DNA of 48,821 nt from Pseudomonadota bacterium (lineage in GTDB: Bacteria > Pseudomonadota > Gammaproteobacteria > Steroidobacterales > Steroidobacteraceae). Of this stretch, positions 36,569-43,709 are shown piece after piece; the stretch's first letter is position 1; each line of letters begins with the position of its first letter. Below the pieces are notes generated by a model. It made no database searches. It worked only from the letters and a program-made list of their open reading frames with translations, and had not been told where the DNA came from. Location of the stretch: contig JAKAYU010000004.1 in assembly GCA_021809525.1 (NCBI GenBank), positions 1 to 48,821 on the forward strand, written 5' to 3'. A program made the position numbers and the translations under genes.

Positions 36569-37147
36569 TCATGGCGTTTGCAGATGGGCGCGTGCCGGCA
36601 TGCGGCGGGTCACCGCGACGTGACCCAGCGCCGCGAGTCCGACGTAGGCGCCCGTGACGAGCATGAAGTAGCCGTACCAGCTGAGGAAATTGGACCACCA
36701 GCCGGCGATGCTCACATGCTCGATGCGGGCGCCGAGCCAGTAGAAGCTCCCCTCGGTGAGCAGGAAACAGGCGCTCACCGAGAGCGCGAGGGTGAGGGCG
36801 AGTCGCCTCAGATCGCCCGGCGCTCTCTGGTAGCGACGGCTGAGCCACGCGCCTCCGAGCCATAGGAGCGAATATGCCGGTACGATGAACCAATACGCCG
36901 CCGTGACACAATAGTCGCTGAAGCCGTAGTAACGGATCGCGGCAAAATCGACCGCAACGGCCCCAACGAGCAGCGCAGGAAGCGCCCAGCGCCACTCGGA
37001 GGCCAGGTAGAATCCAGCGACAAAGAACACCGCCCACGAGGCATCAGGTGGCGCCCACGCGCTGCCGCAGTGACCGAAGCGGGTGGCCGCCATGGTCGCG
37101 GCGAGCGCCAGAAAGCCGAGGCGCCGGGATGATTTCTGGGTAAGCAT
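36569..37147 (-). CDS. btuM: BtuM-type cobalamin transporter
   Basis: The 192-residue protein has about six hydrophobic segments and the N-terminal motif RFGHCGSAW-PPDASWAVFF. Cys80 falls in GFSDYCVTAAYWF. BtuM of Thiobacillus denitrificans, an S-component-like B12 transporter that works without the usual ECF module, binds the cobalt through a cysteine at the same number, Cys80. Length, topology, that residue and the cobalamin riboswitch upstream all agree. GGAG precedes the ATG at 37147. It would take B12 across the inner membrane after BtuB brings it across the outer one. Confidence 0.88.
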   Translation of the reverse strand: MLTQKSSRRLGFLALAATMAATRFGHCGSAWAPPDASWAVFFVAGFYLASEWRWALPALLVGAVAVDFAAIRYYGFSDYCVTAAYWFIVPAYSLLWLGGAWLSRRYQRAPGDLRRLALTLALSVSACFLLTEGSFYWLGARIEHVSIAGWWSNFLSWYGYFMLVTGAYVGLAALGHVAVTRRMPARAHLQTP

Positions 37148-37381
37148 AGAGCGGCTCCTGCAAGGGGTCAGGACTGTTGTGCGGTCGCGTGTTCGATTTG
37201 CAAAATCGTCAGCTCTCGAGGTTCGTTGCGATCGGGCGCCGTCAGGTGGTCAATGCTCACAGTAGTGCGAGGTGACGCATTCGTCTCCCCGGACGTGCTC
37301 AAAAGCCGATCCTCGCGAAGCAAGCTGGGAGAGTTCATCGGTACCGAAGTGCTTGAGGTACTGATGCGGCTGCAATCGGGC

Positions 37382-37561
37382 TCACAGCCCGGGCGTATCG
37401 GGTAGGGCGCCGAGCGAATTCGCAGCCAATGGCCGCGGGCGTCGTGCGGTGGCAACGTTGATCCGGCCGAGCATGCCGAGAATAAAGTCGTGTTCCTGGA
37501 GGGCGGCAATCGAGCTCGTGCCTGTCTCGAGCGCAAGCCCCGCAGCAATCAAGATATTCAT
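37382..37561 (-). CDS. Small ORF between riboswitch and btuM, unknown
   Basis: An ATG at 37561 with a good site (TAGGAGTGGACAG before it) opens 59 codons beginning MNILIAAGLALETGTSS. I recognise no family. After its TGA stop the same frame runs on without another stop for 43 codons and ends with a Cys/His-rich tail (DECVTSHYCEH). It could be a short leader gene coupled to B12 control, a decayed gene, or a gene with readthrough. It is the first possible gene after the riboswitch; a 234-base gap to btuM holds no other clear gene. Confidence 0.4.
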   Translation of the reverse strand: MNILIAAGLALETGTSSIAALQEHDFILGMLGRINVATARRPRPLAANSLGALPDTPGL

Positions 37562-37696
37562 CTGTCCACTCCTACACACGCCACGTGCGTCGAGATCGGC
37601 TCGGAGAGCGCGCGCGGAGACGACAGAAGGCTGCGATACGCAGATATCGTAACCGGTCTGACATCGCCCAACGCGAGTCGCCGAGTGCGTGTCTCC

Positions 37697-37905
37697 GGCC
37701 GGTCTCCGGACTTGCGAGTGGACCTGAAATCCTCAGACCGGCACCTTCCCGTGCCTGTGGCACAGTGGTTCTGCGCGGTCTGTGGCTCGCTTACCGTTGC
37801 GTGGGCAGCGCCGGATTTGCATCCACTGAGCGGACGCGCACCGGCTTCCCGTTTCAGTCCAGGGAAACTGATTTCCTGGACCACCTGAGACGGCAGGCAG
37901 CCTAC
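37697..37905 (-). promoter_or_regulatory. Cobalamin riboswitch upstream of btuM and the cob operon
   Basis: On the minus strand the landmarks are GAAACGGGAAGCCGGTG, AAATCCGGCGCTGCCC, ACGCAACGGTAAGCGAGCC, CCACTGTG, GGGAAGGTGCC and CAAGTCCGGAGACCGGCC. These match the classic B12-box core closely. It heads the btuM-to-pduX operon, about 136 bases before the small ORF. No T-run follows, so translational control or Rho is more likely than an intrinsic terminator. The 215 bases on its far side, up to the end of the radical SAM gene at 38121, hold no gene I can see. Confidence 0.93.
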
Positions 37906-38120
37906 GCCGATGAATCGGGCCGCGCAAGATGATGTGGTGCGGCTCGCTTCGGTTTCACGTAGGCACCTGAGCGGGTCCGTCGCAGCATAGGCCCTCTTCG
38001 GGTCGATCTGCCCTGCCGTCGCAGGTAATGTGCTTGTACGGGCCGGGTCTGGCGCTGACGCGTTCGCGGTGGATTGAAGCGGCAGCGGAATCAATTCGAA
38101 CGGCACCGCCCGCAGTCGCC

Positions 38121-39500
38121 TCAGTGCGCGAGGTCGAAGAGGGTCTCGGTGCCATCGTCCCAGCCGTCCCAGAGGTAATCGTCAGCTTTTCCATCGGCAA
38201 TCAAGCGCAGGGCGTAATTGACCTGGTCCTTGTAGAACGCGCAAAAAGCGCCGGTGCCGCCCATCGCGCCGTTCATTTCGTGCGCCTCGGCCGGACAGGG
38301 TGAGCCGCAGAAATGGCGGATCGCGCACTCACTGCACGGTTTGAAGGCCTCCACGTTCCGTCCGGTCACGGCTCTGAAGGCATCGGAGGCCAGCGCCGCT
38401 TCGATGCCCTCATCAGCCAACAGATGGCCCCCATTGAATCGGGGCAGACCGATGAATTCGCTGCAGGGATAAAGGCTGCCGTCCGCGGCCAGAGCGAAGA
38501 AGGCGCGGCCGGCGCCGCAGGGCGAGATGTCGCACATCAACCGCCGTGCCGTCGGCGCCACGATGGCGATGAGGATGTTGGCGAAATTGGCCACGACGAG
38601 CTTCCTGCCGCTGTCGCGATAGAGTTCGTACGTGCGATCGAGCGCGGCAAAGAACGCCCGCGACAGCGCTGCGTCGTCCGGCCTGACGGTCCGTGCGCCG
38701 GGGAGGGTGCAGCGGACCGTGTTGAGCATGCAGGTGGGCACCTCACGTGCGTGGAACAGCTCGATCATGGCGGTGAGATGAGGCAAGTTTTCGGTGGTGC
38801 ACGTGGCAATGACGCTCCACGACTCGTAGCCTCTTAGGCGATCCATCGCCGCGAGCACCCGGTTGTGCACACTCCTGCTGCTCCAGGTGCGCCGGGTGGC
38901 ATCGGTGATTTCGGCGGATGGCCCATCCAGCGACACACCGATGCTGACATTTCTCGCAGTGAGAAAACTCACCGCCCCGTCGTCGAGCAGCGTGCCGTTG
39001 GTCTGCAGCCCGAAGATGAAATCATCGGCGAATGCGTCGATGGCGGCGAACACGGCCTCCCGGTTCATCAGCGGCTCGGCGCCGTGAAAAATTGCACGAG
39101 GTTTGCTGCCTTCCGGCATGGTCGAGCGGAAATAATCACGCAACCGGCTGAGCGAGGCGAGCAGCCGATCGAGGCTCATGTGCCCACCGCTGCGGCGCTG
39201 CGCTGCGGGCAGATAGCAGTACCGGCAGTTGAGATTGCAGCGCTCGGTGGGATTGAGATAAACCCCCGAGGGCTTCAGCTCGAAGCGCAGCGCATGCAGC
39301 TCGCGCCTGCAGGCCTCGGCGTGCTGGCGGTAGACGTCACGAAGCGGACCGCCAGCCAGGGTGTCGGCCACTCGTGTCTTGTCGAGCAGGGCCCAGAAGG
39401 CGCTATCGGGATCGAGGAGGGCGGCATAGACCGGATGGCCGATGTCCAAGGGCGTGAACGTCGGTTCGGGATGTGTCCCGGCTGGCGAGCGGGCGCTCAC
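38121..39500 (-). CDS. cbpB: Peptide-modifying radical SAM/SPASM enzyme
   Basis: This 459-residue protein has the radical SAM cluster motif CNLNCRYC (Cys88, 92, 95) after a family-like N-terminus, then GAEPLMN and GVSLDGPSA. A C-terminal SPASM domain follows with many cysteines (CDISPCGAGR, LYPCSEF, CSECAIRHFCGSPCPAEAHEMNG, CAFYKDQ) for auxiliary Fe-S clusters, the layout of enzymes that modify ribosomal peptides. The GTG start at 39500 overlaps the stop of the small peptide gene as GTGA, so the two are coupled. I recall NCBI family names CbpA/CbpB for such a pair but could not check. The modification is unknown. Confidence 0.85.
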   Translation of the reverse strand: MSARSPAGTHPEPTFTPLDIGHPVYAALLDPDSAFWALLDKTRVADTLAGGPLRDVYRQHAEACRRELHALRFELKPSGVYLNPTERCNLNCRYCYLPAAQRRSGGHMSLDRLLASLSRLRDYFRSTMPEGSKPRAIFHGAEPLMNREAVFAAIDAFADDFIFGLQTNGTLLDDGAVSFLTARNVSIGVSLDGPSAEITDATRRTWSSRSVHNRVLAAMDRLRGYESWSVIATCTTENLPHLTAMIELFHAREVPTCMLNTVRCTLPGARTVRPDDAALSRAFFAALDRTYELYRDSGRKLVVANFANILIAIVAPTARRLMCDISPCGAGRAFFALAADGSLYPCSEFIGLPRFNGGHLLADEGIEAALASDAFRAVTGRNVEAFKPCSECAIRHFCGSPCPAEAHEMNGAMGGTGAFCAFYKDQVNYALRLIADGKADDYLWDGWDDGTETLFDLAH

Positions 39501-39649
39501 CGAGCGCCCTTCTTGTCCATCAGCACATAGTGCGAGAGGCCGACGCCGTCCGGATTGCAGGTCTTGCGCACGGCAATAGCCGGAGCGATTGCCGGAGAAG
39601 GGATGGAAACTCGCTGGGCTTGCGCCTGGGTGAGAACGGTCTGGGTCAT
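39497..39649 (-). CDS. cbpA: Small precursor peptide for the radical SAM enzyme
   Basis: The 50-residue peptide starts MTQTVLTQAQAQRVSIPSP, continues with an Ala/Ile/Pro stretch (AIAPAIAV) and ends in a charged part with one cysteine (RKTCNPDGVGLSHYVL, then MDKKGAR). A GAGGAG site precedes the ATG at 39649. It overlaps the radical SAM gene by 4 bases and is the first gene after the riboswitch terminator. A leader followed by a distinct core next to a SPASM enzyme is the usual form of a radical-SAM-modified peptide. The conserved-looking C-terminal half is the likely core; no protease or exporter gene is adjacent. Confidence 0.75.
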   Translation of the reverse strand: MTQTVLTQAQAQRVSIPSPAIAPAIAVRKTCNPDGVGLSHYVLMDKKGAR

Positions 39650-39675
39650 GATCCACTCCTCGGGATGTGCGCCAA

Positions 39676-39729
39676 CAAAAAGGGCTCCGGCTAGGCGCAC
39701 GCAATCGCATGCGCCCAGCCGGAGCCCTT
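39676..39729 (-). terminator. Intrinsic terminator of the riboswitch
   Basis: On the minus strand AGGGCTCCGGCT-GGCGCA pairs with TGCGCC-AGCCGGAGCCCT, a long stem with few mismatches, followed at once by TTTTGTT. It lies between the B12 aptamer and the peptide gene start 27 bases on. This is the expression platform of a transcriptional OFF switch. Confidence 0.85.
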
Positions 39730-39749
39730 GCCAAGACTCCGAATCAGTT

Positions 39750-39912
39750 CGAGACGTCTTCTGGCTACCGGATCAGCCGGATCGCTGCACCTTCCCGCCG
39801 GGGTGATCCCCGTCAGTGGTGGGTCTTCCAACCCTGCAGCGGCCGTCCCCGGATACAGCGGCGGGCCCGCCACGGATTTGCACCGTGTTCCGTTTCATCG
39901 AACCGAAGCGTG
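39750..39912 (-). promoter_or_regulatory. Cobalamin riboswitch upstream of the peptide/radical SAM pair
   Basis: Minus-strand landmarks are GGTTCGATGAAACGGAACAC, GGTGCAAATCCGTGGCGGG, CCCGCCGCTGTA, CCACTGACGG, GGCGGGAAGG and CCGGTAGCCAGAAGAC. This is the variant with the GCGGGCCCGCCGCTGTA block, different from the two other B12 riboswitches here. With the terminator that follows, high B12 should stop transcription before the peptide gene. Confidence 0.9.
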
Positions 39913-40114
39913 CCGCGATTCTCGTTCCGGCACGGCCGCTCGTCAAGCTCGGCCGCCAAGCCGGCGAATCCGGTTTCATCGGCTGAACGACCCACCCATT
40001 CGGTGAACTCGACGGCCACCGGTGGACGGGTGCCGGTTGCCATGCAAGATCACCTGACACGCTGTCTCGATGGGTGACCCAACGCCCTAGATCGCAACTG
40101 TCGGCGCGGTCGCT

Positions 40115-40151
40115 GCAAGCCCCTGACCAGTGAATCCAGCCAGGGGCTTGC
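40115..40151 (-). terminator. Hairpin after the DUF4382 lipoprotein gene
   Basis: GCAAGCCCCTG and CAGGGGCTTGC form a perfect 11-bp stem around a 15-base loop, 15 bases beyond the lipoprotein stop. There is no T-run, so it may act as a weak terminator or protect the 3' end. Confidence 0.5.
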
Positions 40152-40166
40152 GGGCTGACCACCGGC

Positions 40167-41114
40167 TCAGAAATTAACCGTGGTCGTCTGATTGGCCGTC
40201 ACGGTCGCTGCGGTGCCTGCGGCCGGTATGAACGTCACCGTACTCGTGCCGGTGCTCGAGGTGCTTGTGCACGCCACTGCGACGGTATAAGGACCTGCGA
40301 GCAGGAATGGCTGATCATAGGTATAGCTGCCCGAGGCCGAGAGCGCTATCTCCGGCTCGACCACCGGGGTCGCGCTGCTCGAGGGCGTGACGGTTCCGGA
40401 GAAGATGTCCACTTGGGCATTCGGCAACGGGCCGCTACCCGAATAGCCCGCAAGGCAGGCCGAAACGCTTTGCAGCGTCGAGAGCGCCACAGTGCCGCTG
40501 ATCGTTCCAGCCTGGACATTATTAATCAGACGCAGCGCCGGCTTCAGGATGTAGTCCTGGATACCGCCGCCGGAGGTCTGGCCGGGCGGAGCCGTGATCG
40601 ACTGCTGCAGCATGAAGTCGATCGTGAAGTTGGCCACTTGATTGGCTGTCATGGTGAAGCCCTGGACGAGCTTCAGCCCCGTCTGGGCTCCGCTCGGGAT
40701 GACGAGCGGGTATTGGGCCCCATTGATCTCGATGTACGAGTTCGCCACCGTGCCGTTTGATGACACATTGAGCAGCAGGCGGATCCAATTGTAGTTGCCT
40801 GCCGGGACGGAAGCACCGCTGAGGAGTGAGGCTTCGTTTCCATTCTGCTCGTTCAGCAGGTTGATCGTCTGCGGGCTGCTGAAATTGAAGGTCACGGGGC
40901 TGCCTCCGTTGCTTGGCTGCAGTTCAACGCCCGTGAAGGAGACGACCACTGCGCTTGCTGAGGCGACTGGACCGTCGGTGACGCCGAGATTCATGGTGGC
41001 GGGGGCAGACGAGGAACTGCTCCCACCGCAGGCCGTCAGTGGGAGTGTGAGCAACGCGAGAGCGATGCCGCGCAGACGGCGACGTGACACAATGGTGTGC
41101 ATAACGTATTTCAT
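40167..41114 (-). CDS. DUF4382-type lipoprotein
   Basis: The 315-residue product begins with a lipoprotein signal (RLRGIALALLTLPLTAC, lipobox LTAC, then GGSSSSS). The mature part starts MNLGVTDGPVASASAVVVSF, which is the DUF4382 pattern, and is followed by a Ser/Thr/Gly-rich beta-strand region ending TVTANQTTTVNF. It should be anchored in the outer or inner membrane facing the periplasm. Its role is unknown. GGAG lies before the ATG at 41114; the longer frame to 41219 looks non-coding. It is not obviously linked to the cobalamin genes beside it, from which a hairpin separates it. Confidence 0.8.
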   Translation of the reverse strand: MKYVMHTIVSRRRLRGIALALLTLPLTACGGSSSSSAPATMNLGVTDGPVASASAVVVSFTGVELQPSNGGSPVTFNFSSPQTINLLNEQNGNEASLLSGASVPAGNYNWIRLLLNVSSNGTVANSYIEINGAQYPLVIPSGAQTGLKLVQGFTMTANQVANFTIDFMLQQSITAPPGQTSGGGIQDYILKPALRLINNVQAGTISGTVALSTLQSVSACLAGYSGSGPLPNAQVDIFSGTVTPSSSATPVVEPEIALSASGSYTYDQPFLLAGPYTVAVACTSTSSTGTSTVTFIPAAGTAATVTANQTTTVNF

Positions 41115-41874
41115 GACAATCAATTCTCCGGCGATGGGGGCGTCGTGCCCGTTTGGCTCCACATTCTGCACGACACAGACCGACAGTCGTCCAATGGGGC
41201 TCGCGACATTCTTCAGCAAATCCTCGCGCGCCGCGGCTGGTCCCGACCGACGGTCATCCGTGGCCGACCGGCGGCAAGCGGCGTGAATTTGACGTAATCA
41301 CGTGCTGTGAACTTGCGTTTGGCGGCGAGCTGCACGACAGACCACCGGGCGGCTCAAGCGTGCAACGGACAGGGCATTGTGTAACGCTCCGACAGTGAGG
41401 TGATGAATTGTGTTGGCGGTTCAGTCTTTGAACGCGCAAGCGCCCCTTGGGTTGACCCGATTCCGTACACGGGTAGGACTTTGCGCATCACCTTGACCTG
41501 CGCACCTGCTCCTCTTGATCGGAATTCCTCGCTTCCATGGCGTCATCGCAAAGCAGTCTCCCGCGGAACCGGGAGACGCCTGTCAGGAGCCCGCAGGCCG
41601 TTCGAGTACCGCGAGGCCGGCGACTGGCCGCTATGCATGGTGGCCGAACGCGCTCGATCGCCGGAGAGACGGCTCATACGGGCCTCTGAAGCGTTCGGCC
41701 GCGCCCCTGGCTGCCGTTCAATGCCCGGTAGTGCGGGAATTTCTCCAGTTCCAGGCAGACACCCCATTTCCGGGGCGTCACCGTCCAGTCGCAGCCCGCC
41801 GCAGTATGCGGCATCGACCCGAGGATTGCGCCGCGCGCAAGCCGGAATGTGCGAGCGGCACGGGATGCGTTCCC
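41115..41874. other. 760-base stretch without a recognisable gene
   Basis: Open frames exist on both strands but none has a family signature and a convincing start together. The best small candidate is minus-strand 41674-41814 (46 codons, with KWGVCLELEKFPHYRALNGS), which reads protein-like but has no clear ribosome site. The region is less GC-rich by eye than the genes to its left. It may be decayed sequence. Confidence 0.5.
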
Positions 41875-42357
41875 TCAGAGCACGTAGCTTGCGATGAAGA
41901 CGGCGAACATCGTGAATACGATGATCAGGCGAAAGACCAATGAGAAGGCGAGACCGATCCAGGTGCCAGCGCCCGCGCGAACCGACCGCCTCAATTGGCG
42001 TCTGCTCAGCAGCTCTCCGGCAGTTGCGCCAAGGAATGGCCCGAGCAATGCTCCTGCAAGCCCAAAGAAGATTCCCGCAAGGGCGCCGATCGCCGCCCCT
42101 AGCAGAGCGGCTCTGCTCGCGCCGACCCGTTTGGCGCCGATGATGGCGCCGAGCATATCGCCGAGAAGAGCGAGGATCGTGAGCAGTCCCAGGATCGTGA
42201 GCGTCGCCCACCCGATCCGCCTGAAGCCGTCGATCCACGCACCGAGCAGCATGCCGCCAAAGACGAGGATCACGCCAGGGACGGCGGGGAGAAAACTGCC
42301 GATGGCTCCGATGAGCATCAGCAGTGCGGCGATCGTCCACCAGGCGGCTGGACTCAT
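41875..42357 (-). CDS. DUF456 membrane protein
   Basis: This 160-residue protein has several hydrophobic segments and glycine-rich helices. SFLPAVPGVILVFGGMLLGAW, LLGDMLGAIIGAKRVGASRAALLGA and GALLGPFLGATAGEL are typical of DUF456. It is an inner-membrane protein of unknown role. It is divergent from the SYLF-domain gene with a 276-base gap and has no operon partner. Confidence 0.85.
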   Translation of the reverse strand: MSPAAWWTIAALLMLIGAIGSFLPAVPGVILVFGGMLLGAWIDGFRRIGWATLTILGLLTILALLGDMLGAIIGAKRVGASRAALLGAAIGALAGIFFGLAGALLGPFLGATAGELLSRRQLRRSVRAGAGTWIGLAFSLVFRLIIVFTMFAVFIASYVL

Positions 42358-42633
42358 CGGCAGGCAGCCGCTCGGGCGCTGCAGATCGGCAAGGCGCCCG
42401 CAATCTTCGGTGAGAGCTGGAGCGAGCGAAAGTCTTCTGGAACGCCCATGGCGCGGAGATTGGAAGGCCGCGGCGCCAGTTGCGTCAAGTCGGTTGCCCG
42501 GCTCACGGCCTGCGCCAGTTCCCGCTTCGCCCGGTGCCTGGACGGTCGCTGCACGGAGGACCGGGGCTCGCGCCGGCAGCGGCCAGGCCCCGGATGCGGG
42601 ATAATGGCTCCCCTTTCACCGGAGGGCCGTTGC

Positions 42634-43203
42634 ATGAAAACAGTCAGCTGGAGATCTCTTGCGTGCATCGCGCTGGTGTTGGTGGCCCCGGCGGCGCTCG
42701 CCGACCGCTACACCGACACGATCGCCTTGTTCAGACATGCGGGCCAGACTGCGGACTTTTTCAAGTCCAGCTACGGCTATGCCGTCTTCCCGACGATCGG
42801 CAAAGGCGGCTTCTTCATCGGCGCCGCGCATGGCGACGGTCGCGTCTACCGGCAGGGCCGCTACATCGGCAACACCTCGATGACCCAGGTGAGCATCGGC
42901 TTTCAGTTTGGCGGCCAGGCCTACAGCGAGATGGTGTTTTTCCGGGACCCGGCTGCGCTCAAGCGCTTCGAGTCCGGAAAATTCGCGTTGAGCGCAGACG
43001 TCAGCGCCGTGGCACTGACGGCCTCTGCCTCCGCCAGCGCCGGCACCGCAGGTACGGAGGCGGGGGCGAGTGGCACCGCGACGCATGCGACCGCGACCGG
43101 GCACTACCAGAACGGGGTGGCCGTGTTCACGATCGCCAAGGGCGGTCTGATGTACCAGGCCGCAGTGGCCGGGCAGAAGTTCTCGTTCACGCGCGCGCAC
43201 TGA
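42634..43203 (+). CDS. SYLF-domain (Ysc84-like) exported protein
   Basis: The 189-residue protein has a signal peptide ending near PAALA. SYGYAVFPTIGKGGFFIGAAHGDGRVY, QFGGQAYSEMVFF and FALSADVSAVALTASASA mark the SYLF domain, known from Ysc84 as a lipid-binding fold. A Gly/Ala/Thr-rich loop (AGTAGTEAGASGTATHATA) interrupts its second half. GGAGG lies 8 bases before the ATG at 42634, and GATAAT at 42599-42604 may be the -10 box. Its bacterial function is not established. Confidence 0.87.
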   Translation: MKTVSWRSLACIALVLVAPAALADRYTDTIALFRHAGQTADFFKSSYGYAVFPTIGKGGFFIGAAHGDGRVYRQGRYIGNTSMTQVSIGFQFGGQAYSEMVFFRDPAALKRFESGKFALSADVSAVALTASASASAGTAGTEAGASGTATHATATGHYQNGVAVFTIAKGGLMYQAAVAGQKFSFTRAH

Positions 43204-43506
43204 CGCCGGGGCACCGCGGAGAGTCTGCGCGCCTCTCCGGGGATTGCCGGCCGGTGCGCATGCCGTGCATGCCATTGCTGGAGCGCGCATCGCCCGCGGC
43301 TCACCGGCAACGCGCAGCTGTACGAGCCGAGCCGGCGTGTGCCTGATCGGCTGGCCGGCGCCGCGATGGCTTTGCCGTCACCCGGGCGTCCGCCATGGCG
43401 CCGGTCAGACGCTGCGCAGGCGGCGTGCGGGTGGCCGCTATCGGTTCGCGACTGATGCCGGTAATGTCGCACCGGGTTCCTTCCCGGCCTGGCCGCGCAG
43501 CGGCAC
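43204..43506. other. Gene-free region before the asd leader
   Basis: Apart from a small hairpin at 43217-43239 just after the SYLF gene (CGGAGAG / CTCTCCG, a weak terminator candidate), I see no gene, riboswitch or repeat in these bases. In particular there is no recognisable lysine riboswitch. Confidence 0.5.
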
Positions 43507-43535
43507 TTTACAGGCAGCAGTGCTTCCGGTAGCTT
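43507..43535 (+). promoter_or_regulatory. Possible promoter of the asd leader
   Basis: TTTACA (43507-43512) is followed after 17 bases by TAGCTT (43530-43535). The -35 is good and the -10 poor. It would start transcription close to the leader peptide ATG at 43545. Confidence 0.35.
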
Positions 43536-43544
43536 CGGCTCATC

Positions 43545-43616
43545 ATGTTCCCGAAAAAGCGCACGATTACCCCGAAGAAGTCCCACGGCGGGGCTCTGGG
43601 GGGATGCGTGCGCTAA
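43545..43616 (+). CDS. Leader peptide of asd, lysine/threonine-rich
   Basis: A 23-codon frame reads MFPKKRTITPKKSHGG, then ALGGCVR and a stop. Four of its first twelve codons are lysine, in two pairs, with two threonine and one isoleucine codons between them. These are end products of the pathway that Asd feeds. It ends 30 bases before a strong terminator stem, and its codons 14-17 contain a segment complementary to that stem's left arm. This is the arrangement of attenuator leader peptides such as thrL. No strong ribosome site is visible before the ATG, which is the main weakness. Confidence 0.65.
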   Translation: MFPKKRTITPKKSHGGALGGCVR

Positions 43617-43683
43617 AGGCGCCGGGACGTCCCGAAGACACCAGAGGCCCCGCCGGCGCAACCGGCGGGGCCTTCGTTTTTTT
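43587..43683 (+). terminator. Attenuator: terminator with competing antiterminator before asd
   Basis: The terminator stem is GGCCCCGCCGG (43646-43656) with its perfect complement at 43662-43672, then TTCGTTTTTTT. The segment CGGCGGGGC at 43586-43594, inside the leader peptide frame, pairs perfectly with GCCCCGCCG at 43647-43655 and so would prevent the terminator. A ribosome finishing the leader would cover the upstream segment and favour termination; one stalled at the first lysine pair would leave it free. Confidence 0.75.
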
Positions 43684-43709
43684 ACAGAGCTGAAAATCGG
43701 AGTTTCGAC

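Noticed and set aside
37382-37561. Selenocysteine at the TGA of the small ORF
   Set aside because: No selenocysteine hairpin was recognised and no selenoprotein family matches. Decay or chance is simpler.
41674-41814. A 46-codon minus-strand ORF (KWGVCLELEKFPHYRALNGS)
   Set aside because: It reads protein-like but has no clear ribosome site and no family I recognise, so it is mentioned only within the gene-poor stretch.
43204-43683. A lysine riboswitch upstream of asd
   Set aside because: I found none of its conserved core sequences. The leader peptide with competing stems explains the region better.
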